A stretch of 64,000 nt of DNA from Roseibium sp. Sym1 (GTDB taxonomy: Bacteria > Pseudomonadota > Alphaproteobacteria > Rhizobiales > Stappiaceae): positions 5,492,501 to 5,556,500 of the forward strand of contig NZ_CP114786.1 in the NCBI RefSeq assembly GCF_027359675.1, given 5' to 3'. Below, piece after piece: positions 27,277-37,823 of this stretch. Below the pieces are notes generated by a model. It was not told where the DNA came from and did no database searches. It was given only the letters and a program-made list of their open reading frames with translations. A program made the position numbers and the translations under genes. Numbering within the stretch: the stretch's first letter is position 1; the number at the start of each line of letters is the position of its first letter.

Positions 27277-28152
27277 ATGCGGTCGGTTTTTGCGGTCTTG
27301 CTTCTATCCCTGACGGGGTCACCGCCCGCATTCGCCCAAGATACCCCGGCCCCCTTTGCCGCCTTTGACAGAGCCGGTCCGGAAGTTTTGAGAGATCCCC
27401 ACGACCTCGCCTTCGGGCCGGACGGGCTGCTTTACGTTGCGGACAAGTTCGGTCATCGCATTGCCGTTCTTGATCCCGATACGCTTGAACTTATCGAGAC
27501 ACTCTCGGAGGGCAAGCTTCCAGGGGTCCATGACATCTCCTTCGGCGCCGACGGCAAGGTCGCCGTCGCGGTCACCGGTCTCAGCAGCGTTTATGTCTAT
27601 TCCGGTGTGGAAACGCTCGGCACGGCACCAATGGCGATGCTACCGGCGGCGCGCACCGAAGGCGCCCTCGCCCACAGCAACGGCCGGATCTATGCCATGT
27701 CGGGCGGCACTGCCGAGCTGATCGCCTATGAAAACGGCGAGGCCGTCGGAAGCGCCGGCAGTCATCCGGGGGCGCATGACGTTGCCGAGGCACCCGACGG
27801 GTCAATCTGGGTCGCCGACAATTTCAACCGTCGCCTTGTCCGCTACTCCCCGGACCTCGCCCTGTTGCAGGTTGTCGATGGGCCCCAATTCGGTTTTGCC
27901 GGACCGCGCTATCTGGATGTCGACAGTTTCGGACGCCTGGTGGTGGCCGACCAGGATGCGCACCGGATCCTGATGATCGACCCGGAGGGCGAAGACGGTG
28001 CCGTTCTTGTCGGAGTCCTCGGCACCGGCTGGCCCGGAAAGGGACCAAACGAATTCGATGACCCGGAAGGCATCGCCATCCGCGGAAACGACTATTTCAT
28101 TTCCGACAGCGACAACAACCGCGTGGTCAAATACACGGTTGCCATCAATTGA
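27277..28152 (+). CDS. Secreted NHL-repeat six-bladed beta-propeller protein
   Basis: 291 residues from the ATG at 27277 with GGAG in front. A signal peptide (MRSVFAVLLLSLTGSPPAFA) is followed by repeated blades, each with a motif such as DPHDLAFGPDGLLYVADKFGHRIAVLD, ISFGADGKVAVAV, DGSIWVADNFNRRLVRY and DDPEGIAIRGNDYFISDSDNNRVVKY. NHL propellers serve for binding or lactonase-like activity; no catalytic residues can be assigned. It is a periplasmic single gene, and its stop lies 20 bp from the convergent cydX stop. Confidence 0.8.
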   Translation: MRSVFAVLLLSLTGSPPAFAQDTPAPFAAFDRAGPEVLRDPHDLAFGPDGLLYVADKFGHRIAVLDPDTLELIETLSEGKLPGVHDISFGADGKVAVAVTGLSSVYVYSGVETLGTAPMAMLPAARTEGALAHSNGRIYAMSGGTAELIAYENGEAVGSAGSHPGAHDVAEAPDGSIWVADNFNRRLVRYSPDLALLQVVDGPQFGFAGPRYLDVDSFGRLVVADQDAHRILMIDPEGEDGAVLVGVLGTGWPGKGPNEFDDPEGIAIRGNDYFISDSDNNRVVKYTVAIN

Positions 28153-28171
28153 TGCGCGCGCCGCTGAACCT

Positions 28172-28291
28172 CTACCGGTTCTCCTCCAGACGGCGGCGCT
28201 CGTCCTCGGAGCGCAATTCCAGCCACATGGCGTTCAGGATGGCGAGGCAGCACGCCAGCGGCATTCCGAGGATCCAGGCAAAGTACCACAT
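28172..28291 (-). CDS. cydX: Cytochrome bd oxidase small subunit CydX
   Basis: 39 residues: MWYFAWILGMPLACCLAILN, then AMWLELRSEDERRRLEENR. This is the standard CydX/YbgT pattern, with one membrane helix and a charged cytoplasmic tail. It stabilises the haems of the CydAB complex. GAGGAG lies upstream and the start is 12 bp after the cydB stop, so it closes the cyd operon. Confidence 0.93.
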   Translation of the reverse strand: MWYFAWILGMPLACCLAILNAMWLELRSEDERRRLEENR

Positions 28292-28303
28292 CAGTCCATC
28301 TCC

Positions 28304-29461
28304 TCAGTACGCCGTGTGATTGTCGCGTTCGATCGTTTCCTCGTCCACCTTGCCCCACAGAACCTTGTAGACCCAGGCGGTGTAGGCAAGGATGATCGGC
28401 AGGAAGATCGCTGTGGCCACCAGCATGTTGAACAGCGTCCTGTGGCTGGACGACGCGTCCCAGACCGTCAGGCTTGCTTCCGGCTGAATGGAAGACGGCA
28501 GGATAAACGGGAACATGGACACGCCGACGGTCGAGATGATCCCGAAAATCGCCGTTTTCGAAACAGGAAAAATCAGCATTTCAAGCCGCGTCTGCAACAG
28601 GACCAGCGTGCCGAACAGGCCCAGGAAGCCAAGGGCCGGCGCCAGCCAAAGCACCGGATGGACCGAGTAATTGTAGAGCCAGGCGCCGCCCTCGGTTATC
28701 GCCTGCTTGGCGAGCGGATTGGCAGCCATGTTCGGATCGATCTCCGACGTGATGCGGAAACCTTCAACATAGCCGGAAGAGACCAGGTAGCCGCCGAGCG
28801 CAAACAGCACCAGTCCCAGTCCGGCGGCCAAAGTGCCGAACTTTCGGGCGCGCTGTGCGATGTCGCCGGTGGCACGCATCACCAGCCAGACGGATCCGTG
28901 CATGACGAGCATGGCGACCGACAACAGCCCGCACAGCAGCGAAAAAGGAGAGAACAGACCGAAGAACGAGCCCTCGTAGGTCATGCGCAGATCGATGTCG
29001 AGCGTGAAGGGAATGCCAAGCAGCACGTTGCCGACCGCCACCCCGAACACCAGTGCCGGCACGAAGGAACCGGTAAACAGCGCCCAGTCCCAGGCGTTGC
29101 GCCACGAAGGGTCCGGTCGCTTGGACCGGTATTTGAAGGCCACCGGCCGCAGGATCATGGCGGCAAGCACCACGAACATGGCCAGGTAAAAGCCCGAGAA
29201 ACTGATGGCGTAGAGCGGCGGCCATGCCGCGAAAATCGCGCCACCGCCGAGAATGAACCAGACCTGGTTGCCTTCCCAGGTCGGCCCGATGGTGTTGATC
29301 ACGACACGCCGTTCGATGTCGGTCTCCGCGACAAAGGGCAGCATCGCGCCGACGCCCATGTCGAAGCCGTCCATCACGGCAAACCCGATCAGCAGCACGC
29401 CGAGCAGCAGCCACCAGATCATCTTCAGCACCGAGTAGTCGATCAATTCGTAAAGAACCAT
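28304..29461 (-). CDS. cydB: Cytochrome bd ubiquinol oxidase subunit II
   Basis: 385 residues with eight or nine membrane helices. The family N-terminus WWLLLGVLLIGFAVMDGFDMGVGAMLPF includes the conserved Asp pair, and WEGNQVWFILGGGAIFAAWP follows. It partners CydA in the high-affinity terminal oxidase that oxidises quinol and reduces O2 under low oxygen. It begins 6 bp after cydA. Confidence 0.96.
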   Translation of the reverse strand: MVLYELIDYSVLKMIWWLLLGVLLIGFAVMDGFDMGVGAMLPFVAETDIERRVVINTIGPTWEGNQVWFILGGGAIFAAWPPLYAISFSGFYLAMFVVLAAMILRPVAFKYRSKRPDPSWRNAWDWALFTGSFVPALVFGVAVGNVLLGIPFTLDIDLRMTYEGSFFGLFSPFSLLCGLLSVAMLVMHGSVWLVMRATGDIAQRARKFGTLAAGLGLVLFALGGYLVSSGYVEGFRITSEIDPNMAANPLAKQAITEGGAWLYNYSVHPVLWLAPALGFLGLFGTLVLLQTRLEMLIFPVSKTAIFGIISTVGVSMFPFILPSSIQPEASLTVWDASSSHRTLFNMLVATAIFLPIILAYTAWVYKVLWGKVDEETIERDNHTAY

Positions 29462-29467
29462 GTCTGA

Positions 29468-31075
29468 TTACTCCGCAGGAACAGAGGCTGCATTGGGGAT
29501 GATCGGTTGAGCGGCGGCGGGAGGCTGTTTCTGTTCGGCCTCGCCGTCATCCGGACCTATCTTGATGTACTTGATCATCAGCGTGATCTCGATCACCAGC
29601 AATGTGCTGTACAGGGCGATGAAACCGGCCAGCGTCAGCAGCACCTCGATGATCGACAGGCTCGACACGGCGGCCGATGTCGGCAGCATGCTCTCGATGA
29701 TCCAGGGCTGCCGGCCGTATTCGGCAACGAACCAGCCCATTTCACAGGCAATCCAGGGCAGCGGGATCGCCCAGACCGCCACGTGCAGCAGCCAGCGGCG
29801 TTTCTCGCGCAGTGCGTCAAGCTGTCCCGACGAGGAATAGTAGAAGAACACCGCGGTGATCAGGATGAAGAAGAAGCCGCAGGCGACCATGATCCGGAAG
29901 GCGTAGAACATCGGCCAGACTTCCGGAACGGTCGACCAGGCCGCCGCGTTCACCTGTTCCCTGGTAGCCTCCATCGGATTGTCCGTGAACGGCAGCAGCA
30001 GATAGGCGTAGCCGAGCGAGTTCTCGTTCTGCAGGAAGGTCTCGCGCACATCCGGGCTCACACCTGCCGGGTCCTGCCGGATCTTCTGAAGCGCGTCCCA
30101 GGCGATAGCGCCCTGGCGGATGCGGTCCTTGGTGCGGTCGACAAGATCCTTGATTCCGGGAATGACCGTATCGAGGGACCGGGTCGCGATCAGTCCCATG
30201 ACATAGGGAACCTCGATCGCGAAGACGTTTTCATGCTTTACCATGTCCGGCCAGGCGACGACGTTGAACGAGGCGGGCGCCTCCTCCGTCTCCCACATGG
30301 CCTCGATCGTCGCCAGTTTCATCTTCTGGTTCAGGTTGGCCTCATAGCCGCTTTCGTCCCCGAGCACGACAACGGAAAGCGCCGAGGCGAAACCGAAGGC
30401 GGACGCGATCGCCATGGAGCGCTTGGCAATCGCGATATGGCGGCCTTTCAGCATGTACCAGGCCGAAATTCCGAGCATGAACATCGCCGCGGTGACATAG
30501 CCGGCCGACACTGTGTGGACGAATTTGGCCTGGGCCACCGGGTTGAAGAGAACGTCGAAAAAACTGGTGACTTCCATGCGCATCGTATCGGGATTGAACG
30601 CCGCCCCGATCGGATGCTGCATCCAGCCATTGGCGATCAGGATCCAGAGCGCGGAAAAGTTCGTGCCGATCGCGACCGCCCAGGTCGCGGCCAGATGCTG
30701 ACGTTTCGACAGCTTGTCCCAGCCAAAGAAGAACAGGCCGACAAAGGTCGCTTCCAGGAAGAAGGCCATCAGGCCCTCGATGGCCAGGGGAGCGCCGAAG
30801 ACGTCGCCGACATACTGGCTGAAATAGGCCCAGTTCATGCCGAACTGGAACTCCATCGTCAGGCCCGTTGCCACCCCGAGCACGAAGTTGATCCCAAACA
30901 GCGTGCCCCAGAACTTGACCATGCGTTTCCAAACCTCTCGGCCGGTCATCACATAGACCGTTTCCATCGTGGCGAGCAGAATGGACAGCCCGATGGTCAA
31001 GGGTACAAACAGGAAGTGGTAGAGCGCTGTCATGGCAAATTGCAGCCGGGACAGGTCAACGACGTTCAGTTCCAT
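29468..31075 (-). CDS. cydA: Cytochrome bd ubiquinol oxidase subunit I
   Basis: 535 residues. The haem b595 ligand His is in LYHFLFVP (H20), the proton-path glutamates are in IEGLMAFFLEATF, and the GRQPW motif of the quinol site is near residue 430. The Q-loop is of ordinary length for CydA. A purine-rich GGGGAA lies before the start. It sits downstream of cydDC across a 410-bp gap that contains part of a miniature element. Confidence 0.96.
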   Translation of the reverse strand: MELNVVDLSRLQFAMTALYHFLFVPLTIGLSILLATMETVYVMTGREVWKRMVKFWGTLFGINFVLGVATGLTMEFQFGMNWAYFSQYVGDVFGAPLAIEGLMAFFLEATFVGLFFFGWDKLSKRQHLAATWAVAIGTNFSALWILIANGWMQHPIGAAFNPDTMRMEVTSFFDVLFNPVAQAKFVHTVSAGYVTAAMFMLGISAWYMLKGRHIAIAKRSMAIASAFGFASALSVVVLGDESGYEANLNQKMKLATIEAMWETEEAPASFNVVAWPDMVKHENVFAIEVPYVMGLIATRSLDTVIPGIKDLVDRTKDRIRQGAIAWDALQKIRQDPAGVSPDVRETFLQNENSLGYAYLLLPFTDNPMEATREQVNAAAWSTVPEVWPMFYAFRIMVACGFFFILITAVFFYYSSSGQLDALREKRRWLLHVAVWAIPLPWIACEMGWFVAEYGRQPWIIESMLPTSAAVSSLSIIEVLLTLAGFIALYSTLLVIEITLMIKYIKIGPDDGEAEQKQPPAAAQPIIPNAASVPAE

Positions 31076-31099
31076 CGTATTCCCCCTTTTCAGGCCCGT

Positions 31100-31288
31100 T
31101 CAGGCCTGAGCAAAAACCTGGTCGAATTCTCGGATTTCCCGCAGGCCCGGCAATCGCGGTGTGTTCGATATGAAAACTGCTGCGCTTGCCAATCCCGTCG
31201 AAAAGCCAGCCAGGAAAATGAGTCTTCGGATGTCGCGATGGTGGCCCAGCCCCCGGGCAAGGTCAATGCGACACTTCAGTTTGAACAA
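31100..31288 (-). CDS. Possible small membrane protein between cydC and cydA
   Basis: 62 codons from a TTG start with one hydrophobic segment (LIFLAGFSTGLASAAVFI) after a basic stretch, ending 24 bp before cydA. There is no convincing ribosome site and I do not recognise it. It may be a genuine short cyd-operon protein or a chance frame in the cydA leader. Confidence 0.3.
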   Translation of the reverse strand: MFKLKCRIDLARGLGHHRDIRRLIFLAGFSTGLASAAVFISNTPRLPGLREIREFDQVFAQA

Positions 31289-31339
31289 CCGGAAAGCGAG
31301 AAAAACCGGCCACGAAATATATGCAAAAAGAACGCTCTA

Positions 31340-31481
31340 GGCTGTTGTGACACATTAAACGACTGGGCTCGTTGTGGTCAGGACCGTTCCTGAACAGGCG
31401 GAAAGCGCAAGGACGTGCAGCGCACTTTCGAGCATTTCCAACGCCTTCGGGGACGATCCTGGACCACCCCCGAAAGGACCG
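31340..31481. repeat. Truncated miniature element C1 after cydC
   Basis: This stretch matches the reverse complement of element C2 (59440-59606) over about 140 bp, including one terminal repeat (GGCTGTTGTGACACATTAAA) and an internal block around TCGAGCATTTCCAACGCCTT. The other terminal repeat is missing; homology stops within a few bases of the cydC stop codon. There is no coding capacity. Confidence 0.7.
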
Positions 31482-31485
31482 TCTC

Positions 31486-33138
31486 TCAGGGCAGATGCAG
31501 GACCCTGTCGGCACGTCCGAGTTCAACCCGTTTGTGCGTGATCATCAGCACCGCTGCGTCGCCCCTGAAGGCAAAGAACCGATCCAGCACCGCCGACGCC
31601 GTTTCGGCATCCAGGCCTTCCGTCATCTCGTCGAGAATGAACAGGGCCGGCCGCGTCAAAAACGCGCGCGCAAGCGCGAGCCGGCGCTGCTCGCCGCCCG
31701 ATAGCCCGAGCCCGCCCTCGCCCAACACGGTGTCCAGTCCCTGCGGACTGTTGCGGATCCGATCCGCCAGCGCCGCGTGGTCCAGGGCGGTCCAGAGAGC
31801 ACCTTCATCCGCGCCGGGTCTGGCGATGCGCAGGTTGGCCGCCACCGTATCGTTGAAAAGGTAGGGACGCTGCCCAAGCACCGACACCGTCTTGCGCAGT
31901 GTCTCTTCCGGCACCCGGTCCAGTCTCCCACCGCTCAGAAGAATGTGCCCGCTCACCGGCACGATCATGCGGGCGGCCAGTGCCGCGATGGTGCTTTTGC
32001 CGCAGCCGCTGCGGCCGGCCACGCCGAGAACCTCGCCGGCGGCGATCCGGAATTCCAGACTGTCCAGTACGTTCCGCTCCGCTCCCGGATAACGGAAGCA
32101 TACCTTTTCGAAGGCGAGTACACTTGCCGCGGCCCCGGCCGGCGGCCGGACTTCCGAAACCGGTTCCCGAGTTTCCGTCTCAGCCGCCCCAGGCAGAAGC
32201 GCGCCCGAGCGACCGGCTGCCAGTGCAATCCGGGGCAAACGGGCGAGACCCGGAAGAAGCTGGCCGATGCTTTCGGGAAGCGCCATCACCACCAGAACGA
32301 GACCTGCGGCAAAGGCCGCGCTGAAATGGCCCTGAGAAGCGCTCCAGACCGCCACGCCCAACGTGGCTGCGAGGAAGATTTGTCCGATCAGGCTCGAGGC
32401 CGCGGACAGCCTCAGAACCCGCCTTTCCTCGCTTGTTTCCGCAGCCATGAGGCGCTCCTGTGCCGACAGGACGCTCTGCGTTGCCGCTTCGAGACCTCCG
32501 TAAATGGCAAGATCCCGGCGCCCGGCAACGAGATCGGCTGCGCGCAGGCGCATTGCTTCCAGGGCGGCATCCGCCCTGCGGGCCGTTTTTCGATCCGCGC
32601 GCCGGACCGACAGAAGCATCAGGGCAAGCCAGGCGCCGGCAAAGACCAACCCGACGGCAAGCGCAGGACCAGGGACGTGCGCCCACCAGATGACAAGCGC
32701 CACAAGCAAAACGGCGGCGACCACCCCGGGAACGACCAGTCTCAGATAGACCGTATCCAGGGCGGCAATGTCGAGGGTCAGCCGGTTGAGCAGCTTGCCG
32801 GAACGGACGCCGCGTTTCCGGCTCGCGGAAAAGCCGGAAAAGATGCGGTTGCGCAGATGCGCCAGAAACCGGAACGTCGCGTCGTGGGTCAGGATGCGCT
32901 CGCCATAGCGTCCGCCGGTTCGCAAGATGGCCAGTGCCCTGATTATCGCACTCGGCGCGAAGATGTTGAGGAAGACGCCGGACATTCCGGCGATCGCAGC
33001 GGCGGTGATGAACCAGCCGGACACGCCGAGCAGAAGAATGCCCGCGGCGGCAGGCACCAGCGACATGAGAAGTCCCAGCAGGAAAAACCGCCGGTCATGC
33101 CTGTACTGGGCAAGGATGATCTGACGGATGGCGCTCAT
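31486..33138 (-). CDS. cydC: Thiol reductant ABC exporter subunit CydC
   Basis: 550 residues: an N-terminal six-helix membrane domain (about 1-310) fused to an ATPase with Walker A GRSGCGKST, signature LSGGEQRRLALAR and Walker B LFILDEMTEGLD. With CydD it exports glutathione and cysteine to the periplasm, which is needed for assembly of cytochrome bd. It overlaps cydD by 4 bp. The last codons abut element C1. Confidence 0.93.
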   Translation of the reverse strand: MSAIRQIILAQYRHDRRFFLLGLLMSLVPAAAGILLLGVSGWFITAAAIAGMSGVFLNIFAPSAIIRALAILRTGGRYGERILTHDATFRFLAHLRNRIFSGFSASRKRGVRSGKLLNRLTLDIAALDTVYLRLVVPGVVAAVLLVALVIWWAHVPGPALAVGLVFAGAWLALMLLSVRRADRKTARRADAALEAMRLRAADLVAGRRDLAIYGGLEAATQSVLSAQERLMAAETSEERRVLRLSAASSLIGQIFLAATLGVAVWSASQGHFSAAFAAGLVLVVMALPESIGQLLPGLARLPRIALAAGRSGALLPGAAETETREPVSEVRPPAGAAASVLAFEKVCFRYPGAERNVLDSLEFRIAAGEVLGVAGRSGCGKSTIAALAARMIVPVSGHILLSGGRLDRVPEETLRKTVSVLGQRPYLFNDTVAANLRIARPGADEGALWTALDHAALADRIRNSPQGLDTVLGEGGLGLSGGEQRRLALARAFLTRPALFILDEMTEGLDAETASAVLDRFFAFRGDAAVLMITHKRVELGRADRVLHLP

Positions 33139-34934
33139 TCGACCAGAGCCTCCGTTTGCGCAGGAACGATTTCGCCGAGGTCGACCACCCTCCCGCGAAG
33201 TTCGAGCACCGCCGGGTCGTGGGTCGCGATTACCGTCGTCCTCCCGGCCGCCAGGCGCGCCAGTCCAGCGATGACATCGGTTGCCGTTTCTTCGTCGAGT
33301 GCCGCCGTCGGCTCATCCGCGATGAGGAGCGTTGCTTCTGTGCGAAGGGCCGCCCGTGCCAGCGCGATCCGCCTGATTTCGCCGACAGACAGGCCGAACC
33401 CGTCTTCGCCGAGGGGCGTCGCCAGACCACGCGGCAAACGCTCCACCAGGCCGGCTGCACCGGCGAGTTGAAGCGCCTCCCAGAGATCGGCATCGGAAAC
33501 GGCCTCGGGCCGGCAAGCGCCTTTCAGCAGATTCGCCTTGAGGCTGCCGTGAAACAGGCGCGGGGACTGGCCGAGCCAGCACACCGATTGCAAAAACCCC
33601 GGCCCAAGTTGCCGTGGCGACGCTCCGTCAATGCCGATCTCGCCCGAGCTGAGCTGATGGAAGCCGAGAAGGCAGTCCAGCAGGCTTGTCTTGCCGCTGC
33701 CGCTAGGCCCCGTCAGGAGGACGGTCTCGCCGGATCGTATCTCGAGGTTCAGGTTCCGGAAGACGGTTTGTGTGCCGAGGACAAGTGTAGCCGACCCGAC
33801 GCGAACAGCTGGCGGGCTCTGGCATCCCGGCTTCACGCCCGCATGCCTTGTCCCCCCACCGGCCGCAAGCGGCTCTACGCTGCCGCACTCCTCCAGGATC
33901 CGCGAGAGTTTTTCCTGCGCGGCCAATCCGCCCGCCCGGTCGTGATAGGCGGCGGCATAGGCCCTGAGCGGCGCAAAGAATTCCGGTGCAAGCAACAGAA
34001 CGAAAAGACCGGACGCATATCCAAGCGGATCGGCCCATGTCCCGATGGAAATCTCGCCCAGAAGCGAAAAACCGACATAAACGGCGCAAAACGCAATGCC
34101 GAGCGCGGAAAACAGTTCCAGAACCGTGGAGGACAGGAACGCGATCCGCAGGACACGCATCGTGCCGATACGGAACCGCTCCCCCGCCGCGGCAATGTCG
34201 TCGCGGGTGCGTTGCAGGGCGCCGAAGAGTTCAAGTGTCTCCAATCCCCTGATCCGGTCCAGCAGGATCCCGCTGAGCCGCGTCAGTTCCTCCTGCTGAT
34301 CCGCGCTGGCGGCTTTCGCCTTCATGCCGATCAACGCCATGAAAACGGGAATGAGCGGCCCGCACACGAGAAGGATCAGGGCAGCCATCCAGCTGAACCA
34401 GGCCGTTGCCAGGACGATCGCCAGGGGAACGATTTTCAAACGCAGGACCTGCGGCACAAAGTTCCTGTAATAGGGGCCCAGGTGATCGACCTGCTCCGTG
34501 ACATGGGCCGCGAAGGCACCGGAGGACGGAAAGTCGGCTGCGGGCGAGGTCCGTGCAGCCGCGGCGAGCAACTGCGTGCGGGCACGGTTCTGCAATGTTT
34601 GCGCTGCGCTGCGGGCAAGATCAGAGCCCAGGCTTTGGAGCACGACCCTGACCGCCGCAAGAACGACGAGACCCGCGAAACACGCCAAAATGCTGGCAAC
34701 AGTGGCATCCGAAGGCACAACCGGCGCGGCATGCAATGCGGTCAACAGGGTGCCGAGCGCAAAGGCGACGAGACCGGCCTGAGGTATCCAAAGGAGATCG
34801 GATGCAGCCAGAAGGAGCCCGCTGCGCCGCAGCGTCTTTCGTTCCCGCTCGCCCGGGTGACCGATGGCGCGGTCCATTTGCGTCTGCCCGGCATTTCCGG
34901 TGCCCGGATCTTGTTCACTCACACTCTTTTGCAT
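33135..34934 (-). CDS. cydD: Thiol reductant ABC exporter subunit CydD
   Basis: 599 residues: a charged N-terminal extension (about 1-38), six membrane helices, then an ATPase with Walker A GPSGSGKTS, signature LSVGEIRRIALAR and Walker B LLIADEPTAALD. The Val in the signature in place of Gly is common among CydD. It is the first gene of cydDC-cydAB-cydX. I saw no clear FNR box in the upstream 70 bp. Confidence 0.93.
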   Translation of the reverse strand: MQKSVSEQDPGTGNAGQTQMDRAIGHPGERERKTLRRSGLLLAASDLLWIPQAGLVAFALGTLLTALHAAPVVPSDATVASILACFAGLVVLAAVRVVLQSLGSDLARSAAQTLQNRARTQLLAAAARTSPAADFPSSGAFAAHVTEQVDHLGPYYRNFVPQVLRLKIVPLAIVLATAWFSWMAALILLVCGPLIPVFMALIGMKAKAASADQQEELTRLSGILLDRIRGLETLELFGALQRTRDDIAAAGERFRIGTMRVLRIAFLSSTVLELFSALGIAFCAVYVGFSLLGEISIGTWADPLGYASGLFVLLLAPEFFAPLRAYAAAYHDRAGGLAAQEKLSRILEECGSVEPLAAGGGTRHAGVKPGCQSPPAVRVGSATLVLGTQTVFRNLNLEIRSGETVLLTGPSGSGKTSLLDCLLGFHQLSSGEIGIDGASPRQLGPGFLQSVCWLGQSPRLFHGSLKANLLKGACRPEAVSDADLWEALQLAGAAGLVERLPRGLATPLGEDGFGLSVGEIRRIALARAALRTEATLLIADEPTAALDEETATDVIAGLARLAAGRTTVIATHDPAVLELRGRVVDLGEIVPAQTEALVE

Positions 34935-35149
34935 CGGCCTGTGATGTCGCGCTCCCCTCGCGAATTCAAGCGGCGTATTGCCACGTGTACGGCTTGATGT
35001 CCCCTTTTTTGTGCTCAGCTTCCACCGAACAAGACCATTTTCTCAACCGGTGCAACCTCGGCGCCTGAAAACACTCCTGACAGCAAGCTGTCAGGACCCC
35101 TGTGTCATCTTCATCCAGGGATCACCCCTTCTAGTACATGGAGATAACA

Positions 35150-35467
35150 ATGTCAGACCCCTGCCTCGAACTCGTCATTTTCAAGGTGAAGGACGCGGAC
35201 AAGGCCCGACTTGCCCGCCGCGCCGCACAGGACACGGTCAAGGCCTATGAGGGCTTCCTGTCCTGGACTGCCTATGAATCGGACGAGGACAACAATCTGT
35301 TTGCAGACGTCGTGCTGTGGAAGGATCTGGAAACGGCCAGAAAAGCGGCGGAAAAGGTGATGAAGGATCCCGGTTTTGCCGCGGTCATGGCCGAAATCGA
35401 CGGACTAGTATCCATGTCCCACTATCACGCCGACCGTACCGTGACGGCCGCCGCGAAGGCGGCCTGA
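35150..35467 (+). CDS. Small dimeric alpha/beta-barrel (ABM-like) protein
   Basis: 105 residues from the ATG at 35150, which has GGAGA 5 bp upstream; an in-frame ATG at 35138 is less likely. The pattern (an initial strand ELVIFKVKDADKARLARRAA, EGFLSWTAYES, LFADVVLWKDLETARKAAEKV) matches the ferredoxin-like dimeric barrel of antibiotic-biosynthesis-monooxygenase proteins. The reaction is unknown. It appears monocistronic. Confidence 0.65.
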   Translation: MSDPCLELVIFKVKDADKARLARRAAQDTVKAYEGFLSWTAYESDEDNNLFADVVLWKDLETARKAAEKVMKDPGFAAVMAEIDGLVSMSHYHADRTVTAAAKAA

Positions 35468-35587
35468 CGACCCTACGCAAGGCTCCGCGACAACTCCGTC
35501 CGTGGAGCCGGTCCCTTGCCATCGGCACGGAAATGACGGCCTATGACCGGAACGGGTTTTAATCGGGACACCTGACCGGAGGACGTC

Positions 35588-35923
35588 ATGAGCGATCGCA
35601 GACCTGGCCTCGGCGACTTTGGCTATATCATCGCTGCCCGCGCTGTCGCCTCTTTGCTGGTGGCACTTGGCGTCACCCTGGCGGCGCTGCTTCTGATTTC
35701 CGGTTACTATGGTCAGGCGGTACTCGGCCTCGCGGTTTTCCTCTTTGCAGCCTTCTGGGCCTATTGCCTGGTCAGGGACCTGGAACACGGCAAGGTCCTG
35801 TTGCCGTTCGGCTACGTATACCGTTCTAAACAGCCTTCGGCTTTCTGGATCTTGTTTTGCCTTTATTGCGTCCTGATCCCGCTTCTGGCCATCGGCACCG
35901 CGGGATATCTCCTCGGATTTTGA
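35588..35923 (+). CDS. Small inner-membrane protein of unknown function
   Basis: 111 residues with three predicted membrane helices (about 15-38, 43-64 and 87-108). A ribosome site GGAGG precedes the ATG. There is no recognised family. It sits between the ABM-like gene and the terminator shared with convergent mmsA. Confidence 0.65.
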   Translation: MSDRRPGLGDFGYIIAARAVASLLVALGVTLAALLLISGYYGQAVLGLAVFLFAAFWAYCLVRDLEHGKVLLPFGYVYRSKQPSAFWILFCLYCVLIPLLAIGTAGYLLGF

Positions 35924-35957
35924 GCCTGACCCGTTCAACAGGCATTGCCATCAGCTG

Positions 35958-35988
35958 AAAAAAACGCTCCCGATCGGAACCGGGAGCG
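35958..35988 (-). terminator. Terminator downstream of mmsA
   Basis: CGCTCCCG and CGGGAGCG form a stem. Read on the minus strand it is followed by seven T residues, so it primarily ends mmsA, but it may work in both directions. Confidence 0.85.
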
Positions 35989-36012
35989 CGCTTCAGGTCA
36001 GCCTTTGGAGGC

Positions 36013-37512
<1,500 letters not shown>

Positions 37513-37682
37513 GTCGCGTTTCTCCCAAAATGTCTGACGCGCCGGCGCAGCAAGGTTCCCGCCGGATCCGCAGTCTTTTTGACTTTATTTTTTGCAATAA
37601 ACAAGATCCAGAATTCCGGACCTGTTGTGCATTTTTTATAGTTATGGCAAATAAGCGCCTGATGTTGAAGACATCTTCTCCA

Positions 37683-37797
37683 TTGTCATCCCCGCGCAAG
37701 CGGGGGCCCGGTAACCCGAGACGGCGATTGTAGCCCAAAAGCGCTGCGGCGTACCGGACCCCGGATCTTCGCTTCGCTGCGCCCGGGAGGACAATTG
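37683..37797. repeat. Dispersed palindromic intergenic repeat in the mmsA-LysR gap
   Basis: TCATCCCCGCGCAAGCGGGG is a short hairpin of a type common in alphaproteobacterial intergenic DNA. It is followed by GGACCCCGGATCTTCGC and GCGCCCGGGAGG. It sits in the 311-bp gap between mmsA and the LysR gene, close to the regulator start. Confidence 0.5.
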
Positions 37798-37823
37798 GTG
37801 GGGAATGAACCAAGGGTCCTTGC

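Noticed and set aside
29507..31393. 628-codon frame opposite cydA
   Set aside because: Antisense shadow of a well-defined cydA gene, extending through the leader without start signals.
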